NCBI RefSeq assembly: GCF_002844595.1
Contig: NZ_PJNW01000004.1
Location: forward strand, 1-64,000
DNA length: 64,000 bases
Reading direction: 5' to 3'
Source of the DNA: Pleomorphomonas diazotrophica
GTDB lineage: Bacteria; Pseudomonadota; Alphaproteobacteria; Rhizobiales; Pleomorphomonadaceae
Every line of letters begins with the position of its first letter. The first letter of the stretch is position 1. The notes beneath the pieces are model-generated. The model searched no databases. It was not told the origin of the DNA and saw only the letters and a list, made by a program, of their open reading frames with translations. This document shows positions 26,365 to 35,085 of the stretch, piece after piece. A program made the translations under genes and the position numbers.

Positions 26365-27380
26365 CGCCCTGGCCGCGCCGTCGACTGGCGGACGATGAGG
26401 CTGAGGTCGATCAGGGTCGGATGGGGCCGGACGGCCTTTCCCTCCAACCTGTCCAGAAGGCGCCCGACGGCCTCGCGTCCCAGCCTGTCTGCAGGTATGC
26501 GCACCGTCGTCAGCTCGGGATGGAGCAGGCGGGCGAGTTCGACGTCGTTGAAGCCCACCACCGAGAGATCGCCGGGAATGGAAAGCCCGAGCTGACGCGC
26601 TGCGCGATAGGCGGCGCCGGCCAGGAGGTCGTCGTCGCAGGCGATGGCGGTGACGCCGCTGGCGATCAGCTCCTTCGCCGCTTCGGTCGCGACCTCGACC
26701 TCGAAGGTGGAGGCGGCATGCCACCGGGTATCGCTGGCAAGGCCGATACGTTCCATCTCCGCAAGGAAGGCAGCGCGGCGACTGCGGAAGGTCAGCTTGG
26801 GATAGAGCGCCGCGAAGTGGCCGATCCGGCGATGCCCCAGCTCGGCGAGATGGCCGACCACCGATTTCATGGCCGAGGCGATGGTGAGGTCGACACCGGA
26901 ACGGCCGGGCGTTTCGCTCTCGACCATGACCACGCGGTCGGCGACGTCGGCGAACTTCGCTTCCGCCTCGGCATCGGGCGTGTAGGTGATGCAGCCGGCG
27001 ATCATCCGGCTGCGGATCATGCCGACCAGCCGCTCGCTCCAGAGGGGGTCGGTGGTGGTGTCGACCAAGAGAACCGAGTAGCCGCGTTCGCGGGCCGCCA
27101 CCTCGGCGGCCACCAGCACTTCGCCGAAAAAGGGCTGCTGGATGTCGGGCACGGCGAAGGCCAGCGTCTTGCCGACGCCGGTCCTGAGCATCTGGGCGGA
27201 TACGTTGGGCCGGTAGCCGAGGCGGGCGGCGGTCGCCTTGATGAGCTCGCGCGTTGCCGGGGCAACGCGCCCCTCGGCCTTGCCGTTCAGGACCAGCGAC
27301 ACCGTCGATTGCGACACGTTGGCTTCTCGCGCCACGTCCCGGCTCGTCACCAGCGGGGTCGTCCTGTCATTCCCAGCCAC
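26361..27380 (-). CDS. LacI-family repressor
   Basis: 339 aa, exactly usual family length with a GTG start at 27380 (GGGGA upstream); longer frames add 29 unlikely residues. [26 protein letters not shown] at ~9-31, hinge [15 protein letters not shown], then a periplasmic-binding-protein-like effector domain. Divergent from the SAH-hydrolase-like gene. Two palindromic sites between them make it the likely repressor of both. Effector unknown. Its stop overlaps the end of the chemoreceptor gene by 4 bases, convergently. Confidence 0.92.
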   Translation of the reverse strand: MAGNDRTTPLVTSRDVAREANVSQSTVSLVLNGKAEGRVAPATRELIKATAARLGYRPNVSAQMLRTGVGKTLAFAVPDIQQPFFGEVLVAAEVAARERGYSVLLVDTTTDPLWSERLVGMIRSRMIAGCITYTPDAEAEAKFADVADRVVMVESETPGRSGVDLTIASAMKSVVGHLAELGHRRIGHFAALYPKLTFRSRRAAFLAEMERIGLASDTRWHAASTFEVEVATEAAKELIASGVTAIACDDDLLAGAAYRAARQLGLSIPGDLSVVGFNDVELARLLHPELTTVRIPADRLGREAVGRLLDRLEGKAVRPHPTLIDLSLIVRQSTARPGR

Positions 27381-27449
27381 TCGGTGTTCCCCTTCGACCG
27401 CTCCACCGCTCACACATACCCGGATACGGCCTGCCTGTGAATGGATCGC

Positions 27450-27498
27450 GTCATACGTTTGACTCAAGCCGGCGTTTCGGTCTAGTCATACGTTTGAC
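27450..27498 (+). promoter_or_regulatory. Tandem LacI-type operators and promoter
   Basis: Two identical 14-bp near-palindromes GTCATACGTTTGAC at 27450-27463 and 27485-27498, 35 bases apart. A plausible promoter, TTGACT (27459-27464) and TAGTCA (27483-27488) with an 18-base spacer, is formed by the operators themselves, so bound repressor would cover both boxes. Confidence 0.65.
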
Positions 27499-27533
27499 TT
27501 GCAGAGGAAAGCAGCCAACCCGGAGGGACAGCC

Positions 27534-28709
27534 ATGGCAACCAGGATCGATTGGGTGGGGGCGAACACCCGCCTTCTGAGGCAGATCGCCGCCGAATTTC
27601 GTGAGACGCAGCCCTTCGCCGGCATAACCATCGGCACCGGCATCCATCTCGAACCCAAGACCGTCGCCCTGCTAATGACGCTCAAGGACGGCGGCGCCAA
27701 GGTGGTGGCGACGGGCAACCTCAACAGCACGCAGGCCGATGCCGTCGCCTATCTCAGGGAGTGCGGCATAACCGTCATCGGCGAGGCGACGCGCGATCCC
27801 GAGAGGCACCAGGGCTTCCTCAGGGAGGTGCTGGCGAGCCAGCCGGACATCCTGCTCGACAACGGCGGTGACCTGTTCGACCTCTGGCGGCAATCTCCGA
27901 CCGGCAACCTCATCGGCGGCACGGAGGAAACGACGTCCGGCCGGGCGCGGCTCGAACCGCTGCGGTCGTCGCTCAAGCTGCCGATCCTCGTCATCAACGA
28001 CAGCCCGATCAAGCAGTTCGCCGAGAACGAGCATGCGGTGGGGCAGAGCGTTCTCGAATCCTACATGCGCATCACCAACCGGGTGACCAACGGCCAGCGC
28101 GTCACCGTGTTCGGCTACGGCGCCTGCGGGCGCGGCGTGGCGCTGAACTTCAAGGGGGCGCATGCCAAGGTCAGCGTCGTCGACCGCGACCCGCTGAAGC
28201 GCCTGCAAGCCCATCTCGACGGCTACGACACGCCGTCGCGCGACGAGGCGATCGCCAGTGCCGACCTGATCGTCACCGTCACCGGCGGCGGCCGCATCCT
28301 GGGGGATGAGGACATGCCGCTCCTCAAGGACAAGGTCATCCTGGCCAATGCCGGCCACTTCCCGACGGAAATCGACAATACGGCGATCACCGGCAGCTCC
28401 GAGGTCGTCTCGACCGACGTGTTTTCCGACGGCATCGCCAGCCTGACGCTGAGGGACGGCCGCGTGATCCACATCCTCGCCGAGGGGCACATGGTCAACC
28501 TCGCCGGCGCCCGTCCGCTCGGCAACTCCATCGAATCCATGGACCTCGGCTTCGCCCTGCAGGCCCGCTGCCTGGAAGCTGTGGCACTTCGCCGCGTCGA
28601 CGCGTCGAGCTGCGTCGTGCCGGTACCGCGCGACATCAACGAGCGCGTGGCCAACGCCTATCTCGACCTTTGCTACCCCAACGCAAATCCCGCCAGTAGC
28701 CCCGCATAG
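27534..28709 (+). CDS. S-adenosylhomocysteine hydrolase-like NAD-binding protein
   Basis: 391 aa. Resembles adenosylhomocysteinase: early IGTGIHLEPKTVALL, NAD domain VTVFGYGACGRGVALNFKG (GxGxxG near 192-197), TGGGRILGDEDMPLLKDKVILANAGHF and the end LDLCYPNANP. It is shorter than canonical AhcY (~430-470) and lacks parts of its substrate loop, so it may act on a different nucleoside or thioether. GGAGGG before the ATG. Under LacI control. Its last codons lie inside the 87-bp repeat that marks the defence-island boundary. Before the insertion it converged with the racemase gene. Confidence 0.8.
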   Translation: MATRIDWVGANTRLLRQIAAEFRETQPFAGITIGTGIHLEPKTVALLMTLKDGGAKVVATGNLNSTQADAVAYLRECGITVIGEATRDPERHQGFLREVLASQPDILLDNGGDLFDLWRQSPTGNLIGGTEETTSGRARLEPLRSSLKLPILVINDSPIKQFAENEHAVGQSVLESYMRITNRVTNGQRVTVFGYGACGRGVALNFKGAHAKVSVVDRDPLKRLQAHLDGYDTPSRDEAIASADLIVTVTGGGRILGDEDMPLLKDKVILANAGHFPTEIDNTAITGSSEVVSTDVFSDGIASLTLRDGRVIHILAEGHMVNLAGARPLGNSIESMDLGFALQARCLEAVALRRVDASSCVVPVPRDINERVANAYLDLCYPNANPASSPA

Positions 28710-28759
28710 GGTTTGGGCGGGGAGGGGCGCCAGGTGCCGAGGCGGGAGGTGCGGTGGCC
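28673..28759. repeat. 87-bp direct repeat, left boundary of defence island
   Basis: Aligns with 34999-35085 without gaps, 78 of 87 identical. Both copies encode the C-terminus of the SAH-hydrolase-like protein on + (YPNANPAS-PA) and of the racemase on - (PYAGLLAGFALG). All seven differences within the first frame fall at third codon positions. Confidence 0.9.
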
Positions 28760-28800
28760 TTTAGAAGGTCGGCAGGGTAGTCGCCGCAGTTGTAGAGGCG

Positions 28801-28872
28801 TTGTGTGCATCAAAAATGTTTTTGCTGCACACTTGCTCGTGTGTGCAGCTCGTTTATATTTGATGCACACAA
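28801..28872. promoter_or_regulatory. Concentric nested inverted repeats upstream of NTase gene
   Basis: Outer arms TTGTGTGCATCAAA (28801-28814) and TTTGATGCACACAA (28859-28872) are perfect complements. Inner arms GCTGCACAC (28824-28832) and GTGTGCAGC (28841-28849) are too. Both pairs share the same centre (28836.5). All four arms contain TGTGCA/TGCACA. The last arm is 13 bases before the ATG, so bound protein or a folded RNA would control this gene. Confidence 0.75.
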
Positions 28873-28885
28873 CCGAGATTGTCCG

Positions 28886-29905
28886 ATGGCCATCCTCTCT
28901 CATTCCCGAGCCGCCCAGGTTGCCTATCAAGATTTGCTGCGACTGCATCTCGATGAGGCCGCGTCCCAGTTGATCGGCAGCATCGAGGAGCGGACGCGCA
29001 ACGGGCGTATCTACCTTTACGACAAGTTCCGCATCGGCTCGGAAATGAAGAGCCGCTATCTAGGTGAGGGTACGGCCGAGCTGCGCGCACGCCTGAAACG
29101 TGCTGCCGCGTTGAAGGCGGCGGGGGAGGAGCGTCGCAGCACGATGGCCCGGCTCGCCCGCGTGTTGCGCGCAGAAGGGTTCATCGGCACCGATCGCGAC
29201 ACCGGTTCACTGCTACTAGCCTTTGCCCGTGCCGGGGTCTTCCGCCTGGGCGGTACGCTCATCGGAACGGCCGCCTATGCCCTCCTTCAGGGTGACTTGG
29301 GCGTCCGCTTCGGTTCCGAAGAGTTGGCGCAGACCGGCGACATCGACTTTGCGAGTTTCGAGCAGCTTTCGGTTGCTCTGGGCGACGAGGTCGAAGAGAA
29401 CCCAGGGGACATCTTGCAGGCGTTGAAGTTCGACCCGGTACCGGGGGTGATGGATCGGCAGGTGTGGAAATGGAGGCAGAGTCGGGGCACGGCGATGGTC
29501 GAGTTTCTGACGCCAGCCTTTGGTGACGAGAGCGTCAAGCCGCTGCCGGCGTTGGGCGTGAGCGCGCAGGCCCTCAACTACCTGAACTTTCTGATCGCCG
29601 AGCCCATCCCCGCGGTCGCCCTTTATCGATCAGGTGTGCTGGTGCAGATCCCGCGACCCGAGCGCTTCGCGATCCACAAGCTGATCGTCGCCGACCGTCG
29701 CCAGGGCGGCCCCGACCAGGCCAAATCCCGCAAGGACCGCGGGCAAGCGGCATTTCTGATCGAAGTGCTCGCTGAAGACCGTCCCGACGATCTGCGCGAA
29801 GCCTATGAAGATGCGCTTTCCCGCGGCCCGCGCTGGCGTGAGCGGCTGGAAGCAAGTCTTGCGCGGATGCCGGGGACCGCCGAGATACTTCGCGCTCTGG
29901 AGTGA
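28886..29905 (+). CDS. GSU2403-type nucleotidyltransferase-fold protein
   Basis: 339 aa. Matches the NTP_transf_8 pattern: helical N-terminus, GVFRLGGTLIGTAAY, TGDIDFA (carboxylates expected of an MNT-type nucleotidyltransferase), VEFLTPAF and LVQIPRPERFAIHKLIVADRR. Such proteins are predicted nucleotidyltransferases of uncertain target, frequently on accessory DNA. Here it leads a type III RM system, so a defence or toxin-antitoxin-like role is possible but unproven. ATG 28886 has only a weak ribosome site; a longer frame starts inside the inverted repeats and is less likely. Confidence 0.8.
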   Translation: MAILSHSRAAQVAYQDLLRLHLDEAASQLIGSIEERTRNGRIYLYDKFRIGSEMKSRYLGEGTAELRARLKRAAALKAAGEERRSTMARLARVLRAEGFIGTDRDTGSLLLAFARAGVFRLGGTLIGTAAYALLQGDLGVRFGSEELAQTGDIDFASFEQLSVALGDEVEENPGDILQALKFDPVPGVMDRQVWKWRQSRGTAMVEFLTPAFGDESVKPLPALGVSAQALNYLNFLIAEPIPAVALYRSGVLVQIPRPERFAIHKLIVADRRQGGPDQAKSRKDRGQAAFLIEVLAEDRPDDLREAYEDALSRGPRWRERLEASLARMPGTAEILRALE

Positions 29906-30214
29906 GGTCATACTTCATGTGGGCATTATCGAACTGCTCAAGAGCCAACGAGTGTGAACGGCGATCTGTGCCACAGGTCGGGGTTCGAAAAAGCAATTAT
30001 TTGCAGATAGATATACCTTCGCCTGCGATTGTCCCAGACCATTTGTGAGAACGCCGACATCTCGAACCTGAGCTGTGGAGCGGCACGGAGTTCGCTGAGG
30101 CAAGAATCGAGCTATATCCAGATTGTGGGTGAATTGATGGTCTGAATGTAGCTTGACCGGAGGTTGCGACAGCAGCAACTTTCTCAATCTTGGCTCAGGG
30201 AAAGAGGTTGAAGA
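29906..30214. other. Intergenic region before mod
   Basis: 309 bases with lower GC than flanking genes. No gene is supported; it presumably contains the mod promoter. No repeat or palindrome was identified. Confidence 0.4.
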
Positions 30215-32341
30215 GTGTCTCGTTTGACGGATCTGATCGCGCGGGCAAAGGCTAAGGATGCCGCGCTCGGGGAAGAGCTCGAACGGGAGTTCAAGGCGCT
30301 GGCGTCGAGACGGGCTTTTGGTTTGAACTTCGAACGGCACAGACCGGAGAGTGTTGAACTGCCGGGCAGACATGTCAGAAGAGGTGACAAGGTGCGTGTC
30401 CTGCCGCCGCGTGGCTCGACCCAACGCGGCGATCAGCGGCTATGGCGAGTGATCCGGCTTGACGGCGAAGGCGAGGAGCGTAGGGCGCAGGTCGCGTTGA
30501 TCGATGCCGAGGTACCCGAGAGGGCCGATGTGGCGGTTGCCGATCTGGTCGTGGTGGCCGAGTTCCGCGACTACATCTACCCCGGACTTGTCAGCACAGG
30601 TCGAGTCCAGCGAGGGGGAGACAAACCATTTCACACGGTGATCAACGGCGAGAACTTCCATGTGCTCGAAGCGCTGACTTACACCCATCGTGGCAAGATC
30701 GATGCTATCTATATCGACCCGCCCTATAACACCGGGGCACGTGACTGGAAATACAACAACGATTACGTAGAGTCAGAGGACTTGTACCGCCATTCGAAAT
30801 GGCTAGCGTTCATGGAACGACGACTAAAGGTTGTTAGTGCGCTACTCAATCCCAAAAGGAGTATCTTGATCGTCACTATTGATGAGAAGGAGTATCTTCG
30901 CCTTGGACTTCTACTGGAGCAGACGTTTCCCGAAGCCGAAATTCAGATGGTGAGCAGCGTAATCAACCCGAAGGGCACTGCGCGCGGAAACGAGTTTGCG
31001 CGGGTGGACGAATACATCTTCTTTGTCAAGTTTGGAGGGATCGCCCTGTCGCGTTCAAACCGCGACATGTTGAACGAGCGCGACTATGCACTTGATGAGG
31101 ACGTTCGATGGAGAGGGCTCGCTAGAACAGGCCGAAAGGGTCTCCGCGCGCATAATCCAGGTTCGTGGTATCCGATTTACGTAAAAACCGATGGAAGCGG
31201 GATTCAGTCGGTGGGAGATACGGTCTTGGTCGAGGAGCCTGAGCCAGGAGAAGCCCCAGAGGGTACTGTCGCGATTTGGCCGCCGCGAGCCAACGGTCAA
31301 GAGTATAGCTGGTCAGTGGTCCCGGAAACTCTACGGGCCTTGATAGATAAGGGTGCTGTTCGTACTGGCAGAATTGATCTGAAGAAGTTGTCCGTTCCCA
31401 TCTATTATCTATCGTTCAATCAGCTTTCTGCAATTGAAGATGGTCGGTTGCAAGTTATCGGCAAAGCAGAAGACGGCACTCTCGAATTGAAATACGCCAC
31501 CGGATCGCGATCTGCAGCGCCTAGAACGATTTGGAACATGACATCACATGACGCAGGGAGTCACGGAACGAGCCTTCTACGTACGTTGATGCCTGATCGG
31601 CGATTTCCGTTTCCAAAGTCGCTATACGCCGTCGAAGATGCACTTCGCTTCTTCGTGAAGGAAAAGACCGACGCCGTCATTCTGGATTTCTTCTCCGGCT
31701 CCGGCACCACGGCACATGCCGTCATGCGACTGAACCGCCAGGATGGCGGGCGGCGGCAGTGCATCTCGGTCACCAACAATGAGGTTGCAGCTGACGAACA
31801 GGCAACCCTGCGCAAGGCGGGTCTGCGTCCGGGGGACCCGGACTGGGAGAAGTGGGGTATCTGCGACTACATCACCAAGCCGCGGATCGCCGCAGCCATC
31901 ACAGGCAAAACGCCGGAGGGCAAGGAAATCGAAGGCGACTACAAGTTCACCGACGAGTTCCCGATGGCCGAGGGGTTCGATGAGAACGCCGAGTTTTTCA
32001 CCCTGACCTACGAATCCCACGTCGCGGTCGGTGCGAACTTCGCCTTCCAGCGCATCGCGCCCCTTCTATGGATGCGGGCGGGGGCGGAGGGCCGTCGGAT
32101 CGATGACCTGCCTGCCGACGGGTGGGAGGTGGCTGACACCTATGGCCTGCTGGTCGATCTGGACCGTGCAGGCACCTTCTGCGCGACTATCGCCGCGCAC
32201 GGCGGTATACGCGTCGCCTATGTGGTGACCGACGACGACCGCCGTTTCCAGTCGGTTGCTCGCGCTCTGCCGGGCGGCGTCGAACCCGTGCGGCTCTACG
32301 AGTCTTACCTCTCCAATTTCCGCTTTTCGATAGGCCGCTGA
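30215..32341 (+). CDS. mod: Type III restriction-modification methyltransferase (Mod)
   Basis: 708 aa adenine-N6 methyltransferase and specificity subunit. Catalytic DPPYNTG at ~168-174 precedes the AdoMet motif DFFSGSGTTAHAV at ~492-504, the beta-class order expected for Mod. The region between (~260-470) is the target-recognition domain and is AT-richer than the ends. GTG start with AGAGG upstream; no better ATG. The res gene follows after three bases, so the two are co-translated. It methylates one strand of an asymmetric site and guides Res; the site cannot be predicted. Confidence 0.93.
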   Translation: MSRLTDLIARAKAKDAALGEELEREFKALASRRAFGLNFERHRPESVELPGRHVRRGDKVRVLPPRGSTQRGDQRLWRVIRLDGEGEERRAQVALIDAEVPERADVAVADLVVVAEFRDYIYPGLVSTGRVQRGGDKPFHTVINGENFHVLEALTYTHRGKIDAIYIDPPYNTGARDWKYNNDYVESEDLYRHSKWLAFMERRLKVVSALLNPKRSILIVTIDEKEYLRLGLLLEQTFPEAEIQMVSSVINPKGTARGNEFARVDEYIFFVKFGGIALSRSNRDMLNERDYALDEDVRWRGLARTGRKGLRAHNPGSWYPIYVKTDGSGIQSVGDTVLVEEPEPGEAPEGTVAIWPPRANGQEYSWSVVPETLRALIDKGAVRTGRIDLKKLSVPIYYLSFNQLSAIEDGRLQVIGKAEDGTLELKYATGSRSAAPRTIWNMTSHDAGSHGTSLLRTLMPDRRFPFPKSLYAVEDALRFFVKEKTDAVILDFFSGSGTTAHAVMRLNRQDGGRRQCISVTNNEVAADEQATLRKAGLRPGDPDWEKWGICDYITKPRIAAAITGKTPEGKEIEGDYKFTDEFPMAEGFDENAEFFTLTYESHVAVGANFAFQRIAPLLWMRAGAEGRRIDDLPADGWEVADTYGLLVDLDRAGTFCATIAAHGGIRVAYVVTDDDRRFQSVARALPGGVEPVRLYESYLSNFRFSIGR

Positions 32342-32344
32342 CCC

Positions 32345-34930
32345 ATGAAGTTTACCCTCAAGGACTATCAGGAAGAAGCCGTTGGCAAGGTTCTGGTGAA
32401 TCTCAAGAAGGCGTCGAAGCGCTGGCGCGAGGACGGTGACAAGCACGCCTTTTCGCTGACGGCGACAACGGGCGCGGGTAAAACCGTTATGGCGGCGGCC
32501 GTGTTCGAAGCGCTGTTCCACGGCGATGACAACTATGACATCGAGCCTGATCCGGGTGCGGTCGTGATCTGGTTCAGCGACGATCCTTCGCTGAATGAAC
32601 AGTCTCGATACCGCCTGCTTCAGGCGTCGGACCGACTGTCGATCTCGGACCTGGTGGTTGTTCAGAGCACCTTTCAACGCGAAGCGCTCGAGCCTGGAAA
32701 GGTTTATTTCCTGAACACGCAGAAGCTGAGCAAGTCGAGCCTGCTCGTGCGCGGGCGAGAACCGGATGAGGAGGCCGACACGAATGCGCCGCCGCTGCCG
32801 ATGCCGGACAGTCGGTCCTGGACGATATGGGACACGATCCAGAACACGATCGATGACCCGGCCCTGACGCTCTATCTCGTTCTCGACGAGGCGCATCGCG
32901 GGATGCGCGCAGCAACCGGCGCAGGTGAAAAGACAACTATTGTCAAGCGTCTGATCAACGGATCGGGTTCCGTGCCAGGCATCCCTGTCGTCTGGGGCAT
33001 CTCGGCCACGGTTGAGCGGTTTAACGTGGCGATGGCCGACATGCAGGGGCGCGCGACCCTGCCTAACGTCATTGTGGATTCGGGCAAGGTGCAGGCGTCC
33101 GGTCTCTTGAAGGACACGATCAATCTCGACGTACCAAAGGAAGTGGGGCAGTTCGACACAGTGCTGGTGCGCCGTGGCACCGACAAGCTGAAGGAAATCT
33201 CGGCAGCCTGGGCTGCGTATGGAGCGCAGCAGACCGATGCCGGTGTGGTGCTGCCACTGATGGTGTTGCAGGTGCCCAATGCGCCGGATCACAATGAGAT
33301 CGGTAAGGCGCTAGACACGATCTTCACCCAGTGGCCGGACTTGCCAGAGGATGCGGTGGCGCATGTGTTCGGCGAACACTCGGCCCAGACCTTTGGACAT
33401 CACAGCGTGCCCTATATCTCGCCAGAAAGGGTGCAAGATACATCTTGGGTAAGGGTTTTGATTGCCAAGGATGCCATCAGTACAGGATGGGACTGCCCGC
33501 GGGCCGAAGTTATGGTTTCGTTCCGTCCGGCCCTAGACAAGACGCACATTACGCAGCTTCTTGGTCGTATGGTGCGGACCCCATTAGCACGGCGTATTCC
33601 CGGCAATGATCGGCTGAACTCGGTGGACTGCTTGCTGCCGTTCTTTGACGAGAACTCTGTCAAGGATGTCGCCAAGGCATTGAAGTCTGGAGGCGACGGT
33701 GGCGACGCTCTTCCCGGTCGCCGAGTTCTAATCAACCCCGTTGAGTTGAGGCCGAACCCCGCCATCCCAGAGGTGATCTGGGACAAGCTGCTTTCGCTGC
33801 CGTCACAGACGCTGCCCAAGCGACATGTGCGCCCGGTCAAGCGACTGACATCGCTAGCACACGAGCTGGCGGCGGATGATTTGCTTGTCGATGCAGGGAA
33901 GCTGGCTCACGCCGAGATGCACAAGGTTCTGGACGGCATATGTGCCCGCTACAAGGCCGAGATCAAGGTTGCCCGTAGTTCCGTGCTTACAGTTGAGGGC
34001 ACGAGTCTGAAAGCCGATCTGAAGGGCGAGGCCATGTCCTTCGACGACTTCCTCGAAGAAGCGGACTACGTTGTAATAGAAGATGCCTATCGGCGCGCCG
34101 GTCGAGCGATTAGCCCGGATCTCGCGACGTCATATAGCAAGCACTTGGCGCGCAATGTCGGGGACCAGCATGACATGGAGGAAGCCCTGAAGGAGGCTCA
34201 CGTGAGCATTGCGGCCTTGGGCTTGGTTCCACAGGCTCGAGAAACGCTTGATGCCGAGGCCGAAAAGCTCTCCAATCATTGGCTCACGCGATTTCGGGTC
34301 GAGATAAAGGGGCTCACGGACGAACGCCAGGATGTCTATCGGCAGATCAAGGAAATGAGCGCCAATCCAATGGAGGTGAACATCGCTCGTCCGACGTCGT
34401 GGATGCAAACTTCAACGATCCGAGAGGCAAACGGCGTTGAAAAGCCTCTTCAAACATTTGCTAAGCACCTGCTTTGTAACGAAGAAGGACTCTTCCCAGA
34501 CTGTTTCAACTCTTGGGAAGATGAAGTGATAAGGGCGGAGCTCGACCGGCCGGGCACGGTCGCGTGGTATCGCAACCCATCGCGAGCCAGCCAGGACTCG
34601 CTTGGAATCATCTATAGCGATGGCGCGGAATCGAAGATCTTGCGGCCTGACTTCGTCTTCTTCTCCCAGCAGAGTGACGGAACTGTGGTTGCCGATATTG
34701 TTGATCCTCATGGTATTCAGTTAAACGACGCGGTTCCGAAACTCCGAGGGTTAGCGCAATACGCTGCTAAATATGGGAGCCATTATCGAAGGATCGAGGC
34801 CGTGGCCAAGATTGGTGACAAGTTCCGCGTACTGGACCTAATGGAAGAGAAGACAAGGAAGGCCATCGGATCCGCAAGCTCGGTTAAGGAGCTATACGAG
34901 AGTGCTGTCGGGTCGGATTATGTAGTTTGA
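32345..34930 (+). CDS. res: Type III restriction endonuclease subunit (Res)
   Basis: 861 aa SF2 translocase/nuclease. Walker A TTGAGKT at 41-47, DEAH box at ~181-184, motif III GISATVERF and helicase C-terminal motifs (AKDAISTGWDCPRAEVMVSFR, ITQLLGRMVRTP). The C-terminal region has RPDFVFF followed by VADIVDPHG, in the place of the PD-(D/E)xK nuclease; the last Lys of that motif is not obvious, so activity should not be assumed. Full length, no frameshift seen. Confidence 0.92.
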   Translation: MKFTLKDYQEEAVGKVLVNLKKASKRWREDGDKHAFSLTATTGAGKTVMAAAVFEALFHGDDNYDIEPDPGAVVIWFSDDPSLNEQSRYRLLQASDRLSISDLVVVQSTFQREALEPGKVYFLNTQKLSKSSLLVRGREPDEEADTNAPPLPMPDSRSWTIWDTIQNTIDDPALTLYLVLDEAHRGMRAATGAGEKTTIVKRLINGSGSVPGIPVVWGISATVERFNVAMADMQGRATLPNVIVDSGKVQASGLLKDTINLDVPKEVGQFDTVLVRRGTDKLKEISAAWAAYGAQQTDAGVVLPLMVLQVPNAPDHNEIGKALDTIFTQWPDLPEDAVAHVFGEHSAQTFGHHSVPYISPERVQDTSWVRVLIAKDAISTGWDCPRAEVMVSFRPALDKTHITQLLGRMVRTPLARRIPGNDRLNSVDCLLPFFDENSVKDVAKALKSGGDGGDALPGRRVLINPVELRPNPAIPEVIWDKLLSLPSQTLPKRHVRPVKRLTSLAHELAADDLLVDAGKLAHAEMHKVLDGICARYKAEIKVARSSVLTVEGTSLKADLKGEAMSFDDFLEEADYVVIEDAYRRAGRAISPDLATSYSKHLARNVGDQHDMEEALKEAHVSIAALGLVPQARETLDAEAEKLSNHWLTRFRVEIKGLTDERQDVYRQIKEMSANPMEVNIARPTSWMQTSTIREANGVEKPLQTFAKHLLCNEEGLFPDCFNSWEDEVIRAELDRPGTVAWYRNPSRASQDSLGIIYSDGAESKILRPDFVFFSQQSDGTVVADIVDPHGIQLNDAVPKLRGLAQYAAKYGSHYRRIEAVAKIGDKFRVLDLMEEKTRKAIGSASSVKELYESAVGSDYVV

Positions 34931-34998
34931 CCTAGAGTGGAGCGTCACCTAGCTCTTTGTTTTCACGCAAAACCGCAAAACACTTTTGCCCGATTTGC

Positions 34999-35085
34999 CT
35001 ACCCCAACGCAAACCCTGCGAGCAGGCCAGCATAAGGCTTGGGCGGGGAGGGGCGCCAGGCGCCGAGGCGGGAGGTGCGGTGGCC
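34999..35085. repeat. 87-bp direct repeat, right boundary of defence island
   Basis: Partner of 28673-28759. It contains the true 3' end of the racemase gene and a second, detached copy of the SAH-hydrolase-like gene tail. Confidence 0.9.

Larger units (their letters stand above)
28760..34998. mobile_element. Defence island: NTase-fold protein plus type III RM
   Basis: 6.2-kb insertion at the convergent junction of the SAH-hydrolase-like and racemase genes, bounded by 87-bp repeats. Codon use and GC are more relaxed than in flanking genes, most clearly within the mod target-recognition region. No integrase, transposase or tRNA is present. Confidence 0.75.

Noticed and set aside
28673-28948. 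91-aa minus-strand gene at the left island boundary
   Set aside because: Its end is the duplicated racemase tail and the rest runs through the nested inverted repeats; a chance fusion.
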